16,529 bases of DNA from F23-D06 sp045116675 (lineage in GTDB: Bacteria > Bacteroidota > Bacteroidia > Bacteroidales > WCHB1-69), in NCBI GenBank assembly GCA_045116675.1, contig JBGUMF010000100.1:1-16529 (forward strand). The letters are read 5' to 3'. Positions 6,209 to 13,330 of this stretch are shown in pieces. A program made the translations under genes and the position numbers. The notes under the pieces were generated by a model. It was not told where the DNA came from and made no database searches. It worked only from the letters and a program-made list of their open reading frames with translations. How positions within the stretch are numbered: position 1 is the stretch's first letter; the number at the start of each line of letters is the position of its first letter.

Positions 6209-7332
6209 TAACAGCCAGTATCCAGGGTGGAGGTTATGTAAAGGATTTGTTCTTCGGTAAGTTCTGTGTGCATAGGCAGAGAGAGCACCTGGCGGGAGAG
6301 CATTTCCGATACGGGGAACGCGCCCTCCTGATAGCCAAGATGCCGGTAGGCCTGCTGGAGATGGAGTGGCAAAGGATAGTAAATGGCATATGGGATATTG
6401 TGTGCGGACAAACGTTCGGTCCGTGCCTCACGCAAGCCGTCGAGTATCCGAATGGTATATTGATGATATACATGGGTGGAATAGGGTGCCCGAGCCGGAA
6501 TTTGCAGACACGACACATCCTGAAGAGCAGCGTTGTAACCCGAAGCAGCAAGACGACGGGCAGCGATATACTCATCCAAATGGCGCAGTTTCACCTGCAA
6601 AACAGCAGCCTGAAGCGTATCAAGACGGGAATTGAGGCCCACACGTTCGTAATAATATTTCTCCGACATGCCATGGTTGGCCATGCTGCGGATTTTGTCG
6701 GCCAACGCATCCTCTTGGGTGAATATGGCCCCGCCATCACCGAAGCATCCCAGATTTTTGGACGGGAAAAACGATGTGCAGCCCACGTCGCCCATCGTTC
6801 CTGCCTGATGTACCGTGCCATCGGAGAATGTAACTTCCGCACCGACAGCCTGGCAGGCATCCTCCACCACGCAGAGGTTATGCGCACGGGCGATGGAAAG
6901 TATGCGTTCCATATCGGCACACTGGCCGAACAGGTGTACGGGAAGTATGACTTTTGTCTTGGGGGTGATGACGGATTCCAGCTGTGACACATCCATATTG
7001 AACGTGTCGGGACAGACATCCACCAGAACGGGTTTAAGGCCAAGCAGGACAATAACCTCCAGAGTGGAGACAAACGTGAAGGGCACGGTGATGACCTCAT
7101 CGCCAGGCTGCAGATCGAGAGCCATCAGTGCGAGTCGCAAGGCATCGGTACCGTTGGCGCAGGGTATCACGTGACGCGCACCCGTATAGCTGGCCAGCGC
7201 ATCCGCAAACTCGCGCACGGGGGCGCCATTCACAAATTCCGACCTGTCCACCACGCGTTGCATAGCGGCATCCACCTCTGTTTTAATTTTACAGTATTGG
7301 CCGTACAGGTCCGTCATTCGAATCTTTTCCAT
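6208..7332 (-). CDS. DegT/DnrJ/EryC1 PLP-dependent sugar aminotransferase, WbpE/PorR-like
   Basis: From the ATG at 7332 the product has 374 residues, normal for the DegT family. An upstream in-frame TTG at 7353 overlaps the -7 box and is rejected. Visible motifs, with residues numbered from this ATG, include CANGTDALRLAL (about 58-69, PLP phosphate site), PFTFVSTLEV, VVEDACQAVGA (D158 ring partner), the PLP lysine K192 in SFFPSKNLGCFGDGG, and the closing YYPLPLHLQQAY. The neighbouring WbpD-like acetyltransferase points to WbpE chemistry: amination of the 3-keto sugar nucleotide UDP-3-keto-GlcNAcA. In Porphyromonas the equivalent enzyme, PorR, is needed for A-LPS and T9SS cargo anchoring. The oxidase WbpB and epimerase WbpI are not in the window. 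The substrate is inferred from context. Confidence 0.85.
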   Translation of the reverse strand: MEKIRMTDLYGQYCKIKTEVDAAMQRVVDRSEFVNGAPVREFADALASYTGARHVIPCANGTDALRLALMALDLQPGDEVITVPFTFVSTLEVIVLLGLKPVLVDVCPDTFNMDVSQLESVITPKTKVILPVHLFGQCADMERILSIARAHNLCVVEDACQAVGAEVTFSDGTVHQAGTMGDVGCTSFFPSKNLGCFGDGGAIFTQEDALADKIRSMANHGMSEKYYYERVGLNSRLDTLQAAVLQVKLRHLDEYIAARRLAASGYNAALQDVSCLQIPARAPYSTHVYHQYTIRILDGLREARTERLSAHNIPYAIYYPLPLHLQQAYRHLGYQEGAFPVSEMLSRQVLSLPMHTELTEEQILYITSTLDTGC

Positions 7333-7350
7333 TGAAAAATTGTCAAGCGG

Positions 7351-7358
7351 CAAAGATA
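7351..7358 (-). promoter_or_regulatory. -7 box of the aminotransferase-wbpD-cargo operon
   Basis: The minus strand carries a perfect TATCTTTG, 18 nt upstream of the ATG, predicting a leader of about 12 nt. A -33 TTG is not obvious (TTCCTG lies at roughly that distance). Its position after the truB hairpin suggests the sugar/cargo genes form their own unit. Confidence 0.6.
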
Positions 7359-7388
7359 GCTAAATTTGGGTACATAACAGGAAAAGAT

Positions 7389-7414
7389 GGAAAATTATTG
7401 TGGAACCTCCACAA
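7389..7414 (-). terminator. Hairpin after truB, probable weak terminator
   Basis: On the minus strand TTGTGGA and TCCACAA form a perfect 7-bp stem with a GGT loop, followed by TAATTTTCC. It lies about 16 nt after the truB stop. The T tract is short, so some read-through into the aminotransferase is likely. Confidence 0.45.
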
Positions 7415-7429
7415 GTTCCGGATTTATTC

Positions 7430-8140
7430 TTAATCTTCCACAATCGGGCGGATGGCATTATCCACAGTAAAATTTCCGATGCGTGTGCGCCGCAGGGCGG
7501 TAAGATGCCCGCCGCTCGCCAGTGCCACGCCGAAATCGCGGGCCACAGAACGGATGTAGGTACCCTTGCTGCAGACGATGCGGAAGTCCACGTCCGGCAG
7601 GGCAAACCGTGTGATTTCGAACTCATGGATGGTGATCTCCTTCGCGGTGATGGCCGCATCTTCCCCATTGCGGGCCAACTCGTAGGCCCGTCGTCCGGCC
7701 ACCCGTATGGCGGAGAACATCGGCGGCACCTGCTGCAGAACACCTGTCAGGGATCGCGCCGCCTCCGCAGCCATCTCTGGCGTGATGTGCTCATAAGGGT
7801 ACTCGGCATCGATGGAATGCTCCAAATCGAAACTCGGGGTGGTGGCACCTAGCCGGATGGTGCCCGTATACTCTTTGATGCCAGCCTGGATGATATCGAT
7901 CTGCTTGGTCATCTTGCCGACGCATACAATCAGCAGGCCTGTGGCCAACGGATCCAGCGTGCCGGCATGGCCCACCTTGACCTTGTGGCCCACCTGCCGT
8001 TGAACCACACGCCGAACCTTGCCCACAATGTCAAACGAGGTACATCGGTAGGGTTTGTCGAAAAGCAGCACATCCTCCTCCGGATTCACATCGAAATCCG
8101 GCAGCGTGAATGTAGCGCTATGGATGAATTTCTTTAACAT
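7430..8140 (-). CDS. truB: tRNA pseudouridine(55) synthase TruB
   Basis: The enzyme makes pseudouridine 55 in the T-loop of tRNAs. The 236-residue product from the ATG at 8140 shows the family motifs: LLFDKPYRCTSFDIVGKVRR (25-44), the catalytic D63 in HAGTLDPLATGLL, QQVPPMFSAIRVAGRRAYE (136-154), CSKGTYIRSVARDFG (190-204) and GHLTALRRTRIGNF. It ends without the C-terminal PUA-like domain of E. coli TruB, as in shorter family members. The frame stays open upstream to 8317, but that part lies antiparallel-free within uppP and looks nothing like TruB, so 8140 is the start. Its ATG overlaps the uppP stop by 7 nt, implying coupled translation. Confidence 0.95.
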   Translation of the reverse strand: MLKKFIHSATFTLPDFDVNPEEDVLLFDKPYRCTSFDIVGKVRRVVQRQVGHKVKVGHAGTLDPLATGLLIVCVGKMTKQIDIIQAGIKEYTGTIRLGATTPSFDLEHSIDAEYPYEHITPEMAAEAARSLTGVLQQVPPMFSAIRVAGRRAYELARNGEDAAITAKEITIHEFEITRFALPDVDFRIVCSKGTYIRSVARDFGVALASGGHLTALRRTRIGNFTVDNAIRPIVED

Positions 8141-8928
8141 GCTCCGAAGCAGATAGCGATGATGCCGATGATGGCACAATAGAGGGCAAACCAGATGAGG
8201 TTGGCCTTCTTGACCAGTCGGATCATGAACTTGCAGGCGAACACACCCGACACGTAGGCGGCCAGGAAGCCCACCAATAGCGAGGTGACGGGGATGCCGC
8301 ACTGTGCGAACGAACACTCACCGCCGACAATGCTTAGAAAAGCCTCCCCCAGGATCGGAATAATGACCATGAGAAACGAGAACTGGGCCACCTCGTCCTT
8401 GCGCACACCCGACAACAGGCCGGTGGCGATGGTGGAGCCGGAACGTGACAGACCGGGCAGAACGGCCACTGCCTGCGCACATCCGATGAGGAGGGCGCGG
8501 CCGAAGGTCAGCGGTTTGTTCTCACGGAAACGGACAAGCTGTGTCAATGAAAGCAGCAAAGCCGTAACTAACAGACAGATACCAACCAAAACCAACCCTT
8601 CGCCGAACAGTTGCTCCACACTATCCTTGAAAAACAGTCCCACAATAAGCACCGGAATCATGGAAACCAGAATCTTGCAGATGTACTGGGTCTCTTCGTT
8701 CCATTGGAATTTGAAAAAACGGGTGAAAAGCTGCACGATCTCCTTCCAAAGGACGGTGATGGTGCTAAGGACAGTGGCAGCGTGGACCACCACTTCGAAG
8801 GTGACATTTTCCGCCGTGCCGATCCCGAGGAGCTCGCGTCCGATAATGAGGTGGCCGCTGCTACTGACCGGCAGGAACTCGGTCAACCCTTGGATGATGC
8901 CGAGTATGAGAGCCTCTAATGCGTTCAT
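8134..8928 (-). CDS. uppP: Undecaprenyl-diphosphate phosphatase UppP (BacA family)
   Basis: This integral membrane enzyme dephosphorylates undecaprenyl pyrophosphate so the lipid carrier can be reused for peptidoglycan and surface glycans. The 264 residues form about seven or eight hydrophobic segments. Both signature motifs are intact: QGLTEFLPVSSSGHL (13-27, with E17 and the Ser cluster) and PGLSRSGSTIATGLLSG (158-174, with R162), plus FEVVVHAATVLS (44-55) with H49. The ATG at 8928 starts directly with the first motif helix. It sits 12 nt after the DUF3098 gene and overlaps truB by 7 nt, so it is firmly inside the ftsX operon. Confidence 0.96.
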   Translation of the reverse strand: MNALEALILGIIQGLTEFLPVSSSGHLIIGRELLGIGTAENVTFEVVVHAATVLSTITVLWKEIVQLFTRFFKFQWNEETQYICKILVSMIPVLIVGLFFKDSVEQLFGEGLVLVGICLLVTALLLSLTQLVRFRENKPLTFGRALLIGCAQAVAVLPGLSRSGSTIATGLLSGVRKDEVAQFSFLMVIIPILGEAFLSIVGGECSFAQCGIPVTSLLVGFLAAYVSGVFACKFMIRLVKKANLIWFALYCAIIGIIAICFGAC

Positions 8929-8940
8929 ATTGGGGAAACG

Positions 8941-9237
8941 CTATGCTTCAGGTTCGCTGGTCTCTTCCTTTTTTGCTCTCGGATGCCACATAATGGCGAC
9001 CACTTCCGTGGCAAGGCCAAGGAACATGAGGATGGGAGCCACGACAATCCGGCGGGTGTTGAAGATCTCACCGTCGAAGGTGTTCGGGTCGGAGACGGCA
9101 CCGCCTCTCAGGCAAAGGAGGCCAATGACGAACAGCAGGATGCCGACAGCCATGATGATATAGTTTGTCTTTCGGAACAAGGGAGCCTTGTTGCCATCGG
9201 AAGGATTGTTTTGGGCACGTTTGGTTTGGATTGCCAT
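8941..9237 (-). CDS. DUF3098 family small membrane protein
   Basis: The 98-residue protein has a polar N-terminus (about 1-24), two transmembrane helices (about 26-43 and 66-84) and a charged C-terminal tail (RAKKEETSEPEA). The inter-helix segment contains SDPNTFDGEIFNTRRIVVAP, matching the conserved core of DUF3098, a family I know from Bacteroidetes. No function is established. It lies between ftsX (30-nt gap) and uppP (12-nt gap), a placement I recall in other Bacteroidetes, so a role in division or cell-wall lipid recycling is plausible but unproven. Confidence 0.85.
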   Translation of the reverse strand: MAIQTKRAQNNPSDGNKAPLFRKTNYIIMAVGILLFVIGLLCLRGGAVSDPNTFDGEIFNTRRIVVAPILMFLGLATEVVAIMWHPRAKKEETSEPEA

Positions 9238-9267
9238 GATGTTGTTTTTTATCAGATTTATAAATGA

Positions 9268-10152
9268 TTACAAATAAAGCCGCTCGTCATTGATACGGAT
9301 ATAGCGGTTGACTGAAATTCTGGAGATGAAGATGGTGAAGAGGATGCTGAACAGCAGGATGCCGCCCAGAATGATGGCGATATAGGTCATCTCGGAGAAA
9401 TCGATGAATTCAGGCATGGCACGATTGCCGAAATAGAGCAAGGTGGCAAGGAGGATGATGGCGATGATGCCACCCCAGATGCCCTGCAGCATACTCTTGG
9501 CCACGAAGGGCTTGCGCACGAATTTCGGAGTGGCGCCCACCAGCAACATGCTCTTGATGTTGAACCGCTTGGCGTAGATGTTCAGTCGGATGCAGTTGGC
9601 AATCAGCAGCATGGTGATGAACATGAAGACGGCACTGACTGCCAGGATAATCCATTGGATCTTCCGGAAATTGTTGCTCACGGATTTGACAATGAAGTCG
9701 GGATAGTCCACATCCTGCACGATCTCGTTGCGTTTGAGTTCCTTGGAAATCTTGTTCAGTGAGTCAGAGTTGGCGTAGGCCGGCATCACACTGATGATGA
9801 TGGAGGCATTCAGCGGATTCTCGATGATGTCCGTGTAGTTGCTGCCGATAATCTTGATGGCGTTTTTGGTGTTCTCCTCCTTGGACGACACCCGCGAGGA
9901 GGCGATGTACGGTTTGAGCTTGATCTTCTGCTCTAACGATACAATGTCAGCCTCTTTCACATCGGAATAGAAAAGCACTTCCATTTCGATTTTCTGCGAA
10001 AGGTTGTGCAGGTATCGGGTGGAAAAAAAGGCGAAAAACGCCAGCGCACCGATGAAGAACATGGTGAGGGCGATGCTGAATATGGAACCGAAAGCGGAGA
10101 GCCGTAGCCGTGCTTTGGTGATTTTGTCAATGGAATCCGGATAATTTGCCAT
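9268..10152 (-). CDS. ftsX: Cell division protein FtsX
   Basis: FtsX is the membrane partner of the ATPase FtsE and controls septal peptidoglycan hydrolysis. The 294 residues give the expected topology: cytoplasmic N-terminus, TM1 (about 21-45), a periplasmic domain (46-160) containing the typical ENPLNASI (111-118), then TM2 (166-188), TM3 (222-242) and TM4 (255-277). The MLLVGATPKFVRKPF loop (202-216) is characteristic. ftsE is not adjacent: upstream is the divergent ABC exporter. Separation of ftsE and ftsX may be normal for this phylum. It is the first gene of the ftsX-DUF3098-uppP-truB operon, with a -7 box 26 nt upstream. Confidence 0.92.
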   Translation of the reverse strand: MANYPDSIDKITKARLRLSAFGSIFSIALTMFFIGALAFFAFFSTRYLHNLSQKIEMEVLFYSDVKEADIVSLEQKIKLKPYIASSRVSSKEENTKNAIKIIGSNYTDIIENPLNASIIISVMPAYANSDSLNKISKELKRNEIVQDVDYPDFIVKSVSNNFRKIQWIILAVSAVFMFITMLLIANCIRLNIYAKRFNIKSMLLVGATPKFVRKPFVAKSMLQGIWGGIIAIILLATLLYFGNRAMPEFIDFSEMTYIAIILGGILLFSILFTIFISRISVNRYIRINDERLYL

Positions 10153-10177
10153 CCTGAAAAAATTTTTTTTGAGGCTG

Positions 10178-10185
10178 CAAAAGTA
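10178..10185 (-). promoter_or_regulatory. -7 box of the ftsX operon
   Basis: TACTTTTG on the minus strand matches TAnnTTTG exactly and predicts a leader of about 19 nt before the ATG at 10152. It is the mirror image of the exporter's -7 box, so the two promoters share the same 44 bp. Confidence 0.65.
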
Positions 10186-10216
10186 CGAAAAAATATCACG
10201 TGCGAAAAAATATTAC
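10183..10216. repeat. Two 17-bp direct repeats with central CACGTG between divergent promoters
   Basis: GTACGAAAAAATATCAC (10183-10199) is directly followed by GTGCGAAAAAATATTAC (10200-10216), with 15 of 17 bases identical. The junction creates the palindrome CACGTG (10197-10202), centred exactly midway between the two -7 boxes. This could be an operator, or could arise from two AT-rich promoters meeting. Confidence 0.7.
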
Positions 10217-10221
10217 TTTTG
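10214..10221 (+). promoter_or_regulatory. -7 box of the ABC exporter gene
   Basis: TACTTTTG matches TAnnTTTG exactly and ends 15 nt before the ATG at 10237, so the leader would be only about 8-11 nt. No -33 TTG is evident. Confidence 0.65.
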
Positions 10222-10236
10222 CCCCCGTTTCCGATT

Positions 10237-12066
10237 ATGAAACTTTTACTACGACTGTTTAAATATTTGCGGGGCTACAAGGGACATATCGTCCTCGTCC
10301 TGGTGGCGAATTTACTTTACGCCATCTTCTCGATTTTCACCCTTTCGATGATTGTCCCGTTCCTGAACGTGCTGTTCCGACAGGGCACCGTGGTGGCGAC
10401 GAAGCCTACGTTTGCCTTCACCACGCAATATTTTGTGGACATCTTTTATTATCACATGGGCCAGGTGGTAGCAAGTCACGGGCCTTCGTCCGCGCTGCTC
10501 TTCATCGCTGGAGTGATGGTAGTGCTCTCCCTCCTGTCGAACCTGAGCCGTTACATGGGCATGTACGTGTGGGCCTCCATCCGCGCCGGTCTCATGCACG
10601 ACATCCGGTCCGACTTTTACGGGCGGATGCTACAGCTTCCCCTCTCCTTCTTCTCCGAGCAGCGGCGCGGTGACATTATCAGCCGCATCGGAGCCGACGT
10701 GTATGAGGTGGAATGGTCGATTTTCTTCACCCTGCAGTCGCTCTGCCGCGACCCCTTCCTGATTGTGCTCTTCCTAATCGTACTCTTCTCCATCAGCGCC
10801 CGCCTCACGCTCATCGCGCTCATCATCCTGCCAGTAGTAGGCTATGTGCTTGCCATTATCGGGAAGAACATCAAGAAACACTCCCTGAAATCCCAGCAGA
10901 CACTCGGGAAAATGAGTTCCCTCTTCGAGGAGACCATCGGAGGCCTCCGCGTGCTGAAGGCATACAACGCCCAGCAGACCGCCAGCCGCCGATTCCATGA
11001 CCAGGACTTCCAGTTCTATCGGCTGAACAAGCGGATATTCCGTATCAACGAGCTGGGCTCCCCGCTGATTGAGTTTCTCTGCATCCTCACTCTCCTGCTC
11101 ATCACCTTGGTCGGGTTGGTGGCGCTGCCCACACCCGCCTTTGCCGACGGCACAATGTTTATGCTCTATTTCGTGGTCTTTGCCCGCATCATACCACCGG
11201 CCAAATCGCTGGTCTCCACGGTTTACACGATGCAGAAAGGATTGTCGGCTGCCAGCCGCGTGTACGAGGTGATGGATGCCGACGAGAAGATTGTGGAGTG
11301 CGAGAATCCGGAATCTGTTTCCCGCTTGCGCGAGCAGATCGAATACAAGGATATCTCTTTCTCGTACCGTGAGGTGCCTGACGCGGAGGCGTGCGACGTA
11401 CTCCATCATGTAGATTTCACCCTGCGGCGCGGTTCCACCATTGCGCTGGTGGGTCCCTCAGGCAGCGGCAAATCCACTATCGCCGACCTGATGCCACGTT
11501 TCTATGATGTTCAATTCGGCCAAATCTTATTGGATGGCAAACCGTTGGACCAGTATCGCATCAGCGACCTGCGCGCCCTGTTCGGCATCGTCAACCAGGA
11601 TGTGATCCTGTTTCATGATACGGTGTATAACAATATTGTCTTCGGAATGGAAAATGTGACGGAGGAACAGGTGTATGCGGCAGCCAAGGTGGCCCAGGCC
11701 CACGACTTCATTCAGGAGTTGGAAGACGGCTACCAGACGGTGATCGGCGACCGTGGAATGCGACTCTCCGGCGGCCAGCGACAGCGCATCAGCATCGCAC
11801 GCGCCATCTTACGCAATCCGGAGGTACTCATCCTCGACGAGGCCACCTCCGCCCTGGACAACGAATCCGAACATCTCTTCCAGGAGGCCGTGCTGCCCCT
11901 GCTGAAAGACAAGACAGCACTCATTATCGCCCATAGGCTGAGCACTATCCGCTTCGCCGACGAAATCATTTTCCTCAAGGAGGGCCGCATCCTCGAACGC
12001 GGCACCCACGACGAGCTGATGGACTGGAAAGGGGAATATTTCCGTTTCTACAACGCACAAGCGTGA
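10237..12066 (+). CDS. MsbA-like ABC exporter (transmembrane plus ATPase half-transporter)
   Basis: The 609-residue half-transporter has an N-terminal six-helix ABC membrane domain (about 15-335) and a C-terminal nucleotide-binding domain (about 365-605). The ATPase motifs are complete: Walker A GPSGSGKST (406-414, K413), Q-loop FGIVNQD, signature LSGGQRQR (510-517), Walker B VLILDEATSALD (530-541, Glu535) and H-loop IIAHRLST (H566). Length and layout fit homodimeric lipid exporters such as MsbA, which flips lipid A-core. Peptide or drug export cannot be excluded. The ATG at 10237 is chosen because the upstream TTG lies in the -7 box. It is a single-gene unit, divergent from ftsX and convergent with the acyltransferase; no clear terminator is seen at 12067-12148. 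Confidence 0.88.
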   Translation: MKLLLRLFKYLRGYKGHIVLVLVANLLYAIFSIFTLSMIVPFLNVLFRQGTVVATKPTFAFTTQYFVDIFYYHMGQVVASHGPSSALLFIAGVMVVLSLLSNLSRYMGMYVWASIRAGLMHDIRSDFYGRMLQLPLSFFSEQRRGDIISRIGADVYEVEWSIFFTLQSLCRDPFLIVLFLIVLFSISARLTLIALIILPVVGYVLAIIGKNIKKHSLKSQQTLGKMSSLFEETIGGLRVLKAYNAQQTASRRFHDQDFQFYRLNKRIFRINELGSPLIEFLCILTLLLITLVGLVALPTPAFADGTMFMLYFVVFARIIPPAKSLVSTVYTMQKGLSAASRVYEVMDADEKIVECENPESVSRLREQIEYKDISFSYREVPDAEACDVLHHVDFTLRRGSTIALVGPSGSGKSTIADLMPRFYDVQFGQILLDGKPLDQYRISDLRALFGIVNQDVILFHDTVYNNIVFGMENVTEEQVYAAAKVAQAHDFIQELEDGYQTVIGDRGMRLSGGQRQRISIARAILRNPEVLILDEATSALDNESEHLFQEAVLPLLKDKTALIIAHRLSTIRFADEIIFLKEGRILERGTHDELMDWKGEYFRFYNAQA

Positions 12067-12148
12067 GATTTGTCGTTGTGCTATTCTCGATTTGCAGTTT
12101 GGAAAATTAAAGATATCCGAAGCAAACGCCCCGAAGCTCTCCAGAATC

Positions 12149-13243
12149 TCATCGCCACAATCTGGACTTGCCGAAGAGCCAGCGGCAGGTGTTCGGGAAG
12201 AGACGCTTCAGAAGATGATACACCAGCAGGCTTATCCCAACGGCAATAGCGGCATCCAACAGGTGCGCACACAGAAAGCCTGCACTCCCTACCTGATGCG
12301 CCATCAGCCATTGGGAGGCCACCTTGGTCAGCACACGCGTAATCATGCTGTGGAAGGCGAAGACAAAAAAGACGGGCTCCGCCAACGCACGCCAGTCCAA
12401 CGACGGGAAACGGCCGACCGCCTTCGCACACAGACGGGCTACCAGAAGCATGCCCGAGAGATTCCGAATCAGCGTGAGTAGCGGCACAAAGCCCTCCGGC
12501 AGGGAGATCGGTGCCGTGACGGCCACCGATGCCGCCAGATAGAACGGAAGCGGATGCCACCAGGGCTTCTGCAAAAGATCGGAAAGGGAGGGAAGCCACA
12601 CATTAAGCCAACATCCAACCATGAAAAAGGCCATTTCGGATTCAAAACCCAGCTGATGCGGCAGCGAACCAAGAATCAAAGGTACGATAAGGGTGGCTTT
12701 GTGTTTTCTGACAATCGCCATATACAACGGGGCGAACAGGGCTATCGCCATCAAATCACGGAGGAACCACAGCGGCCCGTCTATAGGCCCCGAATTGAAT
12801 CCCTCGCCGCGGATGCAGCAATAGGCCTTCAGGATGTCCACCAGCGTCATCTCCTGCAACGGGGGGATCTCGCCCAGCGCCGACGGGATGAGCAGTCCCA
12901 CCACCCCATAAAACAACAGAAATATGGTATTCCACAGCAGATAGGGCATCAGCCATGTATCCAGACGGCCTCGGCACTTGTCCGCAAAGACGCTCCACGA
13001 GAATCCGCCGGCCGAAGCCACGAACAGGTAGCCGGAAATCAGGAAGAACAGGGGGCTGGCCAGCCACACCACGTTACCTGCCCAACGGTAGAAGACGCCG
13101 TAAGCGGTACCTGTGCATCCTGTGTCCGCCACTAAGTTGGTGTGTATCAACACCACGAGAACCATCAGCACCCAACGGAGCAATCCGATGGTCTGACTGG
13201 ACAATTTGTCGGGATAACCCGTTTTCGCATCAATCCGGCACAT
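12149..13243 (-). CDS. Acyltransferase-3 family membrane protein
   Basis: From the ATG at 13243 the product has 364 residues and about ten hydrophobic segments, like PF01757 O-acyltransferases. The first helix carries the conserved His (VVLIHTN, H34). SPLFFLISGYLF and a GPLWFLRDL segment match the family's conserved blocks. These enzymes move acetyl or other acyl groups onto surface polysaccharides, lipids or peptidoglycan; the substrate here cannot be told. The frame is open to a TTG at 13324, but a -7 box at 13277-13270 lies within that extension, supporting the shorter start. It lies downstream of the N-glycanase gene in the same direction (87-nt gap) with its own probable promoter. Confidence 0.85.
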   Translation of the reverse strand: MCRIDAKTGYPDKLSSQTIGLLRWVLMVLVVLIHTNLVADTGCTGTAYGVFYRWAGNVVWLASPLFFLISGYLFVASAGGFSWSVFADKCRGRLDTWLMPYLLWNTIFLLFYGVVGLLIPSALGEIPPLQEMTLVDILKAYCCIRGEGFNSGPIDGPLWFLRDLMAIALFAPLYMAIVRKHKATLIVPLILGSLPHQLGFESEMAFFMVGCWLNVWLPSLSDLLQKPWWHPLPFYLAASVAVTAPISLPEGFVPLLTLIRNLSGMLLVARLCAKAVGRFPSLDWRALAEPVFFVFAFHSMITRVLTKVASQWLMAHQVGSAGFLCAHLLDAAIAVGISLLVYHLLKRLFPNTCRWLFGKSRLWR

Positions 13244-13269
13244 TCTTATTCTTATTGGAAACGATGCCG

Positions 13270-13277
13270 CAAAACTA
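13270..13277 (-). promoter_or_regulatory. -7 box of the acyltransferase gene
   Basis: The minus strand reads TAGTTTTG, a perfect TAnnTTTG, 26 nt before the ATG at 13243. It predicts a leader of about 20 nt. No -33 TTG at the expected spacing. Confidence 0.5.
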
Positions 13278-13330
13278 CACAATTTGCAAGTATGTTCCCA
13301 TCCGTAAAATATTTTAATAATCAAACAGAA

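Noticed and set aside
8141..8317. 59-residue N-terminal extension of the truB frame
   Set aside because: It overlaps uppP, reads as Arg/His/Leu-rich out-of-frame sequence, and the ATG at 8140 gives a normal TruB start with a 7-nt overlap.
8285..9163. 292-codon plus-strand frame antisense to uppP and DUF3098
   Set aside because: Spans two well-supported genes on the opposite strand and has no family resemblance.
10219..10236. TTG start six codons upstream for the ABC exporter
   Set aside because: The TTG is part of the -7 box, so it would not be in the transcript; ATG at 10237 is preferred.
12067..12148. Terminator between the convergent exporter and acyltransferase genes
   Set aside because: No inverted repeat with a T tract could be found in this 82-nt gap.
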